64,000 nt of DNA from Phaeotremella fagi (lineage: Eukaryota > Basidiomycota > Tremellomycetes > Tremellales > Phaeotremellaceae), in NCBI GenBank assembly GCA_001599715.1, contig BCHU01000002.1:1302001-1366000 (forward strand). Reading direction: 5' to 3'. The translations under genes were made by a program, and so were the position numbers. The notes beneath the pieces are model-generated. The model saw only the letters and a program-made list of their open reading frames with translations. It made no database searches and was not told the origin of the DNA. Below, in pieces: positions 1 through 10,445 of this stretch (positions are counted from its first letter, which is position 1; each line of letters opens with the position of its first letter).

Positions 1-1325
1 CTTCGTCTTCAACTTTCAAAGTAATCTTCTTTCCTTTAGCTGAGACGGAACCTCCAGATTTGATTTCGTTATCCCTATAACCGCAAGCGTAACAATTCGT
101 TGACATGATGATGATGTTCTAAAAGTGGAAGAAATCAGCTTGTTTTCTTACGCATGATAGAAAAGCTGACTGACCTGGAAATAAGGAATATTAACCTGTT
201 GCATCAGAGTTTCCAGATCATGTCCACAACTTGAACAACTACTTGGGAAACTGAAAACCTCTTCAGGAACAGCGGTACCATCAGCTTGATGAGCTTCAGC
301 CAAAGCTTTTTGTCTTTTTTCGAATTCTTCTACACCGCCCAATTTCCTATCTGCAGTTGTTCCAGGTGCACCATCTGCTTCGTTTTCCGGCATATCATCA
401 GGTCTGGCGACTAATCCCAAAGTAACGTTCTGGTCGAATGTTCGAGCTACCGCTCTCATATTCCATTGGGGATCTGATGGACTTCCGACGAACTGGAAGA
501 AAGAATTTCCAGATGGATCATCAATCGTTACTGTGAACGGTATCCAAGGTTTTAATGCCGCTTCAGGGTTTTCTTCACCTTGAACGAAAGCTGGTCTGTC
601 TTCATCATCGTTTCCAACACCTCCATCTTCCTCGTCTTCCTCCCCAGGTTGTATACCAAGGATATCACGGAATTTGACAAGCATAGCGTCTATCTTTTCG
701 AATGTCTCGGGATCCATTACTTTACGAACGGGTTGACCGATGTTCAAATCTCTGAGGGTATCCCGAATTAAACCTTCGACTGTTGTGAGTTGACCTCTAC
801 CAGGAGGAATGGTTAGGGCGAAATCGGGTATGATTACGGATGCCCAAGATGATTTAACGATTTGTCGATCTAGATCGGAGCGATTCAATAAATGAACAGT
901 GTAATTGCAACCTTTGGCTATGAAAAGAGTCAGAACTGATTGGTGATACAGCTTGATTGAACTTACGTTGAATTTCCCCAGCACTCTGAATCTCGGTATC
1001 ACGATGGTTACAATGATCACATCTGAAAGAGGAGACGACAATCTCCTTGAAATAAGGTATAGAAGTCAAAAGCATTCTCGTCACACCCTAGAATAATTAT
1101 CAGTACGAGACCCATTCGGACTGACGTGGAACTCACCTGCTCATGACAAACCATACACAGACTCTCAATTTCCTGCATTTCTCTCTCTTCACCTTCTTCC
1201 TGCTCGACTAAAGGCTTTGCATCTTCTTTCAATCTAGCGTCATCATCTTCAACCTCAGGCAGAGCATCGGTTTTTGAGGCGATATCACCCAAAGTTGGGA
1301 AAAGATTTTCACGTTCTGAACTCAT
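1..1325 (-). CDS. ZPR1: ZPR1 zinc-finger protein (partial, 3' end outside window)
   Basis: ZPR1 is a conserved eukaryotic protein that binds translation elongation factor eEF1A and acts in growth signalling and eEF1A folding. The start [18 protein letters not shown] lies at 1325. The first C4 finger is split by an intron (SLCMVCHEQ, then [19 protein letters not shown]). A central domain with [14 protein letters not shown] and [11 protein letters not shown] follows. The second finger ([20 protein letters not shown], then [18 protein letters not shown]) runs towards the left edge. This duplicated finger-plus-domain layout defines the family. The second ZPR1 domain is incomplete because the gene leaves the window. 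At least three introns are visible, with acceptors near 1017, 1080-1135 and 125-175. Identity is firm; exact junctions were placed by eye. Confidence 0.93.
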
Positions 1326-1814
1326 TATCTAGTTTCAGAGAACAGTTTTGTCAGTGACCATAAGACTTTGTTGATGCTGGAAGGTAGTGATATTGAATAG
1401 ATGATAGGATCAGACATTATAGGCTAAGTTTGTTTTCAAGGCTTTACCCTCTTGGGGTTGACCAGATCAAACGCAAATTACGAACATCATGAAAACGGGG
1501 AAAGGGATGGAGGTATCAAACTCAAGATAGAAGAAATGCTCACCTGTCTTATATGATTCCCTATCTATGTTACAGATCTAATTCTAGTACGAACTGATGA
1601 AAGAGAGGAGAAACTCGAAAAGAAAAGAATGAAATGAATAAATAAAGATAGAACGTTGTCGAAAAAGTTCTATCCAACTTTTTTCAGATTTTTTTTGCCG
1701 CTGATTAAAGTGGCACTAGAATTTGCTAGTATTTCTTCCAGACCTATGCAAATACGTATCATGGTATATGCATACAGGTCAAGATTATTACAGTTCTATC
1801 ACTTCTTTATAACA
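1326..1814. other. intergenic, ZPR1 upstream / TBC gene downstream
   Basis: About 490 bp between the ZPR1 start and the 3' end of the TBC gene. It holds only short chance ORFs and a T-tract near 1686. No RNA gene or repeat was recognised. Confidence 0.5.
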
Positions 1815-3534
1815 TCACTCTTCATCTTTTACAGGTCTAGGTAGAGGGAAAGATACTTTTAGATTAGCTGCGTCTTGCAAAATCTGACACAGAGATTAGT
1901 AAGGATCAGAGTATTTGATTGTATGACCTACTCGATCTACGTCCATTGGAGGAAGGTCTAGTAATAATAATTTAGCTTCTGATCCGTCCAATTCCTCTAA
2001 AGTCCTGACGAGTTTGTGCTTCAGTATTTACTTAAAAACATTGCTCAAATTAGGTGACTCACTCTTTACATGTGCTAAGGATAGCGACACAAACATAACA
2101 ATGGAGAGCGAACATATCGTCGGAAGCGAGATAGGCATCTGCGAAGTGTCAGCTACAACTTCAATGGTCTGAGAATAGGCAGCTAATACCTACCCCATAG
2201 TCGGAGAACATCTCCTAACCACATCTCTTTCGACAACATCGTTTTCAACCAACAGACAGCAACTTCATAAAATGGGACCTGTTCATCCTCGAAATATGAA
2301 TGTAGCTCTGGTTGAGCCATTCTGAAGAGGGTCAAAAGAGTTGCTAAGCGTGAAGGAAGGGGTGGGAAAGTATCTATGAGATAGTAAATTAGCTTCAGAG
2401 GCGGAGACGGAGGGAGCTTAACGATGTGTGAACACTTACAGATGATTTCCATCATTTTCTGGAACCCACAAAACACAGCAATTGGCTGACTCAGACAACA
2501 GACAAAAGGTGTAGCGATGTATACCCAGTCTTTCTCACTACCATCCAAACCGCCCGCTAAAGTATTTCTCCTCCATTCATCACCTCTTCCCATCTCTTCC
2601 TCCGTGTTCCAAAATTTACCCAAAACTTCTTCTATAATCGTCAAAAATCCATGACGTGTAGGTGGTGATGTTGGTGCGGGAGGAAGGAATGATTGTGGTC
2701 TCAAAGTCAATTGAGTCTCTCTTTCATCTTCGTCATCGTCATTGTTTCTCTCTTCGTCTGATGAATCGTTCTCCACTTCCTCTGGATGACGGGAGTATTG
2801 GGTTTGTAGCGATTGTGTTGGCGGGTATGATAGTGGAAGAGTAAACGGCGGTGGTTGGTTATAGATGTTATTAGGAGGGGATAAAGGTGATGAGCTGATG
2901 AGTGAATTTGGTGGAGATAACATAGGTGGGGGTAACATTGAACTGATTCCTGGAATTGGTACATTTTTGGATGAAAAGATTGGAGGTGATGAAGATGTTG
3001 CTGGACTCATCGCTACCGATGTATGATTATGCGTATGGTGATGGTTATGATGATATGGCTGGTTTTTGTTTGATCTTCCAGTCGCTTCCCTTGAATGTAT
3101 CGTTGACGAAACCGAGGGTTCTGCTGTGATAGCTGAAATCAAACTAGCATATGTTGGGTTACTGAATCGTTTCGTGTGATGTTCCAAAGCAGTCTTCAGG
3201 AGTAGAGATGTTAAACTAGATGGAAGATCAGATGGTAAAGATTGATATTGTTTTCTTAGTGCTATCAAAGATGTAATTTCGGCTGTTTTGTCCTCTGATA
3301 ACACCTCTAGGAGATACATCCACACCTCCTGCATGAAGAAGTTAATGACGTTCTTTCCTTTACTCACCCCTCGAACCTTTGGGGCAATCCCATGACGGGC
3401 ATGTTCCTTCAATTTATCAACTTGAACATGTTGCTCTGCGGATAAAAGCTATGCATATCAGACATTATCCTGCTGCAATTATAGTAGACATCAACAAAAC
3501 TCACCTCCACATAATCTTGAACGTTGGTACTCAT
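1815..3534 (-). CDS. TBC-domain (Rab-GAP-like) protein, probably catalytically atypical
   Basis: TBC proteins normally stimulate GTP hydrolysis by Rab GTPases. The start at 3534 encodes MSTNVQDYVE in a 30-nt first exon (3505-3534). The next exons give KLKEHARHGIAPKVRG and, after an intron, EVWMYLLEVLSEDKT, matching the GIPpklRg..vW..LL start of a TBC domain. The C-terminal half has SYFEDEQVPFYEVAVCWL and WLGDVLRLW, typical TBC helices, and ends LLLLDLPPMDVDR...VKDEE at 1815. Between them lies a long Ser/Pro/His-rich insert where the catalytic arginine-finger motif (IxxDxxR) is normally found. The YxQ glutamine-finger region reads WVYIATPFVCC. Both catalytic fingers therefore appear absent, so it may be a scaffold rather than an active GAP. 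The subfamily was not identified. Confidence 0.72.
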
Positions 3535-3977
3535 TTCCGAAGAGTGTTGAGGAAAGTCATGCAACGACTACAGAACAAGATCTGTTATGTAGATTATTTC
3601 CTTCACTAGCATTTCCTTGTCTATGATGATTGGAGTGTTGAAGGTGTGTTTGGGATAACAACATCAACATTCGTTTGTCAGTTAGGTAGTCGACAGGTCT
3701 TTCATTCCTCGAAACTCATTGTGGCTGACATCTCGGTGGCATTTTCTCAGCCTGTTCCAAGTACAGGTTTTATCGATAGACAAGTCCTTCGATACCAATA
3801 CTCCATCCGAAAGGGCTTAATCAAAGGATATGCTCAATCTTGGGAGGATTTTTTTCTCATGCATCGCTCTCAGTGAGAAAAACAAGTCATGGTCACAGTT
3901 GTTCCTTTACAACAAAAGAATATTCCTAACAAAAGAACATTCCTTATCGCAACTTCCCAATTTGTTTTCTTTGCAAA
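3535..3977. other. intergenic between TBC gene and membrane paralogue A
   Basis: About 440 bp forming the divergent promoter of the TBC gene and paralogue A. Only weak ORFs without family features are present. No motif was recognised. Confidence 0.5.
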
Positions 3978-5920
3978 ATGTCCACAACTACTGATATGCA
4001 GGTCACGGTGAGTGCAGCTTACGAGAAACTACTGAGAAGACATTTATCAGATCAGTAACTTATCTCCTCAATATACCTATATTGAACCCAAAGGAGGTTG
4101 GAGTACAGGATTTTCTGGTAAATATATCTTAATTCTTGGAGGATACCAATACTAATTCCTTGCTCTCAGCTAGTGCATGGCAAGGAGCTTTTCATCTGAC
4201 TTGGACAGCAGGCGATGCTGTCCTGTTATCGTTCAATGGGACGTCGATAGATGTCTACGGGGCAATGAACCAACTGAACGGGGAATACGCAGGTGAGGGA
4301 AAACCTGAATTTGGGTACCCTTTGCTTATTTTATGATTCCCTTAGCAACCGTCGACAATGGTTCTCCAACAACAGTCAATGGAACAATCCTTACTGGAAG
4401 CGAACTCCCACAACAATTGCTCTATTCTTCTCCACAGTTGTCCTCGACGGAACAACATCTTTTTGTGAGTTCCCTACATACAGTACATACTGTTCCAAGA
4501 GATCCACCGTCGTTTCTAACCTTGCTGCAGAATATGACCAATTTACAAAGCTATCCTGGAAGAAGCAGTTCAGCTGCTAATGTCATGTATTTTGACTATG
4601 CAGTCATCACCACAAAAATGTGAGTCTTAATCATCACCGAAATCTTTATAGTAATACAGCGAGATTGCGCTGATGACACTCCAGAGTGGGAACAATTTAT
4701 ACCTCGCTGTTAGATGATTTAAACTCAGCGTTTACCTTCAATGGGAATCCAGCGTGGACGAGTCAACCAGTAGCTGATGCTCAAGATATCAGTCTGCATT
4801 CCACAAATGTTGTTGGGAATACTATGCAACTGAAGTGAGATTCAGCTGATTGTTTCTAAAAACGGTCAACTTACCGCTTCTTGTGTAGCTTTTATGGTTT
4901 TTCGTGCCAACTTTTTGGTTCAGTGAACTCAACAGCTAGTTATTTCAGTATCAGGTGAGTTAAGTTTATGAATCTTGTAGTCCGCTATATTGTGCACATT
5001 CTTCGTCAACTGATTGTATATTGCAGCCTGGATGGTGGTAAAGCTCAACTTTTCACAACAAAAGTAGGCACAGACGCCTATAACAAAGTTACCAATAACG
5101 TTTCACGTAAGTCATAAATCTCAGGTTGAAGGATTAGTATAGCTTAATCTCACTGTCATCAACAGTCTATTTTGTCAATGGTCTCACGGATGGAAATCAT
5201 TCGATCCTGCTCACAAATGTTCAAGGAGATTTCGGCTCATGTCTCGCAATCGATTATGCCATTGTCAACACTTCAACCCCGTTGTCTAGCCAAAATCCAA
5301 GTCCATCGTCATCCACATCTACCTCCAGCATTACTTCATCTGGATCTCCCGATAATTCAAATCCTCCAACAGATACCAAACCATCTTTAGCAAATGGTGC
5401 CATAGTCGGAATCGCGATTGCAATCGGTACCATAGCTGTGATTGCACTCCTAATATCACTATGGTGGTGTCTGAAACGACGTGTAAACAGAAAAAGATCT
5501 AATCGTGAACCCATCGATATGATTGAGAACACGGAACATCCAGTTAGACCATATTCTACTCGCACATTATTCGCTCATCCATCTAACGATCCCAACGAAA
5601 TCCCAATACCTTTCGAATCAGGTCGTTTACTCGCAATATCTCATCCCTCGTCTTCTCAAATCGCCGTTCCCACCTCGAATGGTGATTCGAAATCACTCGC
5701 TTCTTCCGATTCTTCACTTTCACCACAATCTTCTGGGATCAACGAGATTCCTTATATAGGTCGTACTGGTGATAGAAAAGGAAGAATGGTTGTTGATGGA
5801 AGGGAAAGTGATATGGGACCGTTGACGCCGATTCAAGGAAGTGGAAGGAATCCAATTTTACCGCCGAACTATGTTCAAGCAACTGAACCTTTACCAGCTA
5901 CATCAAAATCTGCTCAGTAA
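3978..5920 (+). CDS. Single-pass membrane protein with beta-rich ectodomain, paralogue A
   Basis: Start MSTTTDMQVT at 3978; introns follow almost every 60-150 nt. After splicing, the N-terminal half reads as two similar beta-rich modules, each with an FNGTSIDVYG- or FNGNPAW-like strand and an FDYAVI/IDYAIVN strand. A Ser/Thr/Pro-rich stalk follows (starting near SSQNPSPSSSTSTSS), then one transmembrane helix (GAIVGIAIAIGTIAVIALLI) and a basic stop-transfer KRRVNRKR. The cytoplasmic tail is about 150 residues with EIPIPF and ends near ILPPNYVQATE. No cleavable signal peptide is visible. The layout matches a widespread but uncharacterised basidiomycete class of surface proteins that often start without a signal peptide (inference). 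It is the intact member of a tandem pair with 6339-8286. Confidence 0.75.
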
Positions 5921-6338
5921 TCATGCGATCTCGGTGGTAAAGTTCTTAGAGGAAGATTGTATTTTTCGGTGGTTCTGTCAGCTTGGGATGTCTTACTTCG
6001 GTGTTCTTACTACTAGTACTGTTTGAGGACAGTGAATGCATGTTTATAACAGTGTCGGTCTGTGCCATTGAAAAAGTGGCATTGCCTTGTTTCCTTCACT
6101 ACGATTGTTTGTTTTGAGTTTCCCATCAAAAGTTGACTTGAAACATCATCTTAACAACGAGAAGAGGAGGAGAGGAGAGAGATCAAGAGAGGATGCGTTG
6201 TCCTCTCCAACCATCCTTCATTAGTGACGATTTGCTTCTATTCAACCATATTCGATTTATTCACTTTCTTAATCTACAGAACGAATTCTACGTACGAACT
6301 GCATAGTCAGTCGTGAATAATCGGGTCAGACCTCAGTT
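5921..6338. other. spacer between tandem paralogues A and B
   Basis: About 420 bp between the two paralogues. It has a purine-rich stretch near 6160-6195 (GAGAAGAGGAGGAGAGG-like). No gene was recognised. Confidence 0.5.
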
Positions 6339-7797
6339 ATGCCAGATATCAATGTAACAGTAGGTGACGATCAGATTCGATTTTGACTTACACCCCTTTG
6401 AGATTGATGACAGATCACCACAATTCCAGTATATCACTGCGCCGAATGGTATACCAGGATACGGATGGGGTGCTTACTCTACTTGTTAGTTGCAGTATAT
6501 ATATCGCTTTAGGTGTACACGGTCAATTAAAGAATTCATAGCCGCTGCTTTTGGAGGAACGGATCATGAAACTGGAAACACCAACGATAGAGTGACATTT
6601 ACCTTCAACGGTTCTGGTATTTCTATCTATGGTTTGAAATCGGGGTTGACTGGTTTATATTCTGGTGAGCATAGCATTTTACTGTATTTATCGAACCATG
6701 ACTGATAACAGAGTTGAAGTTAATCTGGATAACGGACTGGCAACTGTCATCAACGCATCAACAGGTACTGCACCAGTAATTCAAAATCAATTGATCTATT
6801 CAGCAACTGGTTTATCGACCACTCAAGAACATACTGTCGTAAATTTCTCCTTTCTGCGATTCCGTAGTGATACTAAAACACACTACTTATAGTCATTAAC
6901 GAATCTAAATACATCTCCTGGATTCGACAGTACTAAACATTACTACCTGGATATTGATTATGCTGTAATCACTACTTCTTATATGTGAGTTCGAAAGCAT
7001 TTCAGCCCTCTCACCAATTCTAGTACCGATCATGTGTACACGACAGTACTGGATGATACCTCTTCAGCATTTGTTTACGGTGGTAATCCAGCTTGGAGTG
7101 CAAGTACTGGTACCGATCTGTACAACATCACCGAGCATTATACGGACAACATTGGTAACACCATGACTTTGAAGTGAGTGACTTTAGAACTCTGTTTCTA
7201 GTCAAGGTTTCGTGCTCATGGGTACCACCTCAGGTTTAATGGTTTCGCTTGCCAGCTGTTTGGAGCTCTTGGGCCGACATCAGGGAATTATACCATCAGG
7301 TGAAAATATTTCAAGCGTCTTTGTTTAGTCAGCTAACCATTTCAAAAAAGCGTTGACGGAAGAGACCCTCAGTCATTCAGCCCCAACGAAGCTGGGAGGT
7401 ATACCTATGAATCATGTAAGTCTTCCTGTATCTTGTCATGTCGAGACCTACGCTCATAACAACATATCATATAGTATACATGATCAACGGACTCGATGAT
7501 GTCGCTCACACACTGGTTTTAACGAATCAAGGTGGTCTCAACGGTTCACTCGTTGAAATTGATTACGCAGTTGTCAACAGTACTGTTGATCCATCTTCCA
7601 TTTCGTCCGACTCCAGCACGACTGCTAGCCTACCATCCACACCTTCAGGAAGTAACACAGCAGGCCCTGATAATACACCCACTGGTACATCATCTCTATC
7701 TGGAGGTGCGATCGGAGGTATCGCAGTTGGCATAATAGCTCTCATAGCAATAATCGCTTGTCTCGTTTGGTACCTCACCCGACGCAAATCGGATTGA
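6339..7797 (+). CDS. Single-pass membrane protein, paralogue B, ending at an in-frame TGA after the TM segment
   Basis: Start MPDINVT at 6339 with donor at 6360. The best acceptor (TTTGAG) gives VTIDDRSPQFQYI, which aligns with paralogue A's VTISNLSPQYTYI. Exons follow the same plan as A: TFNGSGISIYGLKSGLTGLY, VEVNLDNGLATVINAST, FVYGGNPAW, then LVEIDYAVVNST. A Ser/Thr/Pro stalk and one transmembrane helix come next (GGIAVGIIALIAIIACLVWY), followed by LTRRKSD and TGA at 7795-7797. The reading frame stays open after the TGA up to 8286 and encodes a tail like that of A, so this stop either truncates the protein or is read through. The N-terminal splice choice is an inference from the paralogue. 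Confidence 0.72.
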
Positions 7798-8286
7798 AGA
7801 CGACGACCTCAAGAACGAATCGATATGGTCGAAAATGAAAACAACGAAAACCCACGTTCCTCAGTTATTGCAGCTGCAACTACAGATCATGATAATGGAT
7901 ATAACGAACTACCAATCCCCTTCCAACCCTATTTAGAACCTGCTACCCGCTCAGAATCCTCCTTGACCCCAACCAAAGGCTTATCATCACTTTCAACTTC
8001 ATCAACATCAGGCCCATCAACGACCATCCCACCCTCAACTCCAACCAGTCACCTCTCCCAAGAGAAATCTTTCCTCATCTCTCAAGTTCTCGCTCCAGTT
8101 TTACCGGAAGGCGCTGAACCACCTTCGAATGGAAATCGTACGCCTGCCATCACTAGGACTCGTGTATTCGGAAGAGAAGATGATATGGGTCCTGTTGATA
8201 TGAGTTCGATGTTACCACCAAATTACTTTCAGGCTACTGAACATTCTCCACGGAATTCGGCAATTGTTAATCAGACTTCTGGTTGA
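7798..8286 (+). pseudogene. Cytoplasmic tail of paralogue B, same frame after the TGA
   Basis: Directly after TGA 7795-7797 and in the same frame, 162 codons remain open to the stop at 8284-8286. The segment begins RRRPQERIDMVENENN, matching A's RKRSNREPIDMIENTE. It contains ELPIPFQPY (A: EIPIPFESG) and ends DDMGPVDMSSMLPPNYFQAT (A: SDMGPLT...ILPPNYVQATE). A single C-to-T change in a CGA codon would create the observed TGA. Either the tail is expressed by readthrough or the stop is recent. No intron of plausible length (over 40 nt) that removes the TGA and keeps the membrane segment was found. Confidence 0.7.
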
Positions 8287-8834
8287 GGTTATTATGTGAT
8301 TTGGATTGAGTTGGGGGTGATCAGGTAACTCTTGTAGATTCTTTGTTCATTTGGGATGTGTTTCGTACAGTACAGCATGTTGATTATTGTAAGGATTTTG
8401 ATTTGGATGGGTTGGTTTCTTTCTTTCTTTCGTTTTTTTTTTTTTTTTTTGCCTCAAACTATCCGCTTTATAGATATCCACTCAATCTTTGACGACTTTA
8501 ATGTATGAAATATGATTTTTGACCATGAATGAAAGATCCTACGACTGCTGTCTTTCACATGCCAGTAAAAATAATTTAGAAAGGTGCATAAAAGAGATAA
8601 CATAAGAAAACGAGAACGGAGCGAACGGAGCAAGTCAAACCGAAAAAGGGTCAAATCAGATCTAGACATCAATAAATACATATATAAGAAAGATATTCGA
8701 TAAATGAAGAAAAGGGAAAAGAGTCATAGAAAAAAAAAAGATTAGCGTTAGTTAGAAGAAAGAAGATAGAAGCGCAGATGAAATTTTGGAAACTGATCAA
8801 TCGACTGTATTGGGTTTTGAATTTGAGTTAAATT
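8287..8834. other. convergent 3' region with T-tract
   Basis: About 550 bp between paralogue B and the end of the G-alpha gene. It contains a CTTT run followed by 18 consecutive T residues (8433-8450) and A-rich sequence near 8720-8745. It probably holds the 3' UTRs of both genes. No gene was recognised. Confidence 0.5.
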
Positions 8835-10445
8835 TTATAGCAGACCACAATCTCGGAGATTGACTAAAATACAATTTGGTTAGTTGGCGTGCTCTCCATG
8901 GAAGATTATTAGAAGCATACCTTGAATGATAACGTCACTGGATTAATTCTTTGTTAGCTTAACTCCCAATTGGAGCTAGTATTTACTCACTTGATAGCGG
9001 AAATAACGAATGAAAGGGCACGAGTATCGGTAGCATCGGTGTAGTGCTAGATGTTTGTTAGCTATCATTGAGTACCTCTTAAGCAGCTGCACATACAGCG
9101 TAAATAGATTTTGAAGGATTTTGGTTCAAGCCAACAAACTTCTCCAACAAAAAATTACAAGCAGCATCGTAATTGTTACCACCTCTGTAATCAGGGAAAG
9201 TGTTTGATAGAGGTGAAGTTGGTAGTTTAGCTCTGAAAAGATCGATCTTGTTCAAGAAAAGGATGATCGAGGTTTTGGTGAACCAACGTGAATTCGCTAC
9301 TGATTCGAAGAGGGTCATGGCTTCTTGCATTCTGTTTACGGTTTCGTCTTCGTACAGTTTTTGATCGTCTGGGTGGGTAGGCATGATGAGTTGAGATTGA
9401 CTTTTGTTGAAACTTTGATACACTTACATTCACTGATAGCGATGAGGAAGACGAGGGCGGTGACGGAATCGAAGATATTGAGCCATTTACGTCTATCAGA
9501 TTTTTGAGTCAGGAGTAAATCCATAATCAAGCTTTATCTGTAGCTTACCTCTCTGATCTTTGACCACCAACATCGAAGAGCTTATAAGTAAGCTCACCAA
9601 TCTTGAAATGAGTCTCACTAGAACGGATCAGCTATGATCAGAAATACCCTGAAAAGCAAGCTGACTCACGTAATACCTGTAGTCTTGACACGAGCACGTA
9701 AGATATCTTGATCGTTGGGCATATAATTAGCTTGAGCGATTCTTTGAATGGCATCGAAGAAGCTGTGACACTGTAAGCTACTGTGCACCATTTACAGAAA
9801 ACTCGCTTACTAAGGAGCAGAATCGTTAAGTTGCAATTCGTTTCTTCTAGCAAAAGCTTGTTGAACTCCTTCATCATGCCAAAGACCGTCGACGGCATCG
9901 ACTAATCTAGTTGGCATGCGTTCACCTTCAATTTGGACTGGCGCAGCCATGATGGCTTCCCATCTTGTTTGATTGGAGGGATTGATGGCAATCTCCATAC
10001 CTGCTGTTCCTTCGAGGAGGACACTATGATTCGTGAGCTCATTGTACGTGAAACATTGTTTGTGCGTAATGAGAATAACTCACCGCATGGACTGGATGGT
10101 GTTGGAATATACGATTTCTCTGTAACTGTCTCGTTCTTCGGCATCGTATGGTCTATGGTCATATGGTTAGATTGAATGGTGTCTACAAAAGAAAGTGTTG
10201 AACCCACTTGTTATAAATGAGACGCATTTGTTTGAGGACAGTTGATTTTCCAGATTCACCAGCACCGAGTAAAAGCATTTTGATTTCATTACGGAGGTTT
10301 TGACGATCCTTCTTCAACTGATTGTCAATCTCCTCGCTGCCTGATGGGAGAGAAGAGGATCAGAATGGGTGTGAGAAGATATTGTTATATGAGACTACTC
10401 ACGAGCCTTAGCAGCGAGATCTTCGGTAGACTGTGTACAACCCAT
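8835..10445 (-). CDS. Heterotrimeric G-protein alpha subunit
   Basis: Start [14 protein letters not shown] at 10445, with Gly2 and Cys3 for myristoylation and palmitoylation at the plasma membrane. The GTPase motifs are all present: P-loop GAGESGKST, switch I with the catalytic arginine ([14 protein letters not shown]), switch [14 protein letters not shown] and guanine-binding FLNKIDLF. The G5 box reads HYTDATDT where most family members have TCAT. The protein ends VNLRDCGLL with stop at 8835-8837. Many introns interrupt it, including one splitting the codon in AISEY. A 5' UTR intron is plausible (donor 10922, acceptor 10458). In Cryptococcus, G-alphas act in pheromone or cAMP signalling. The helical domain and MGC start suggest the pheromone-type class, but the paralogue was not assigned. 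Confidence 0.93.
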
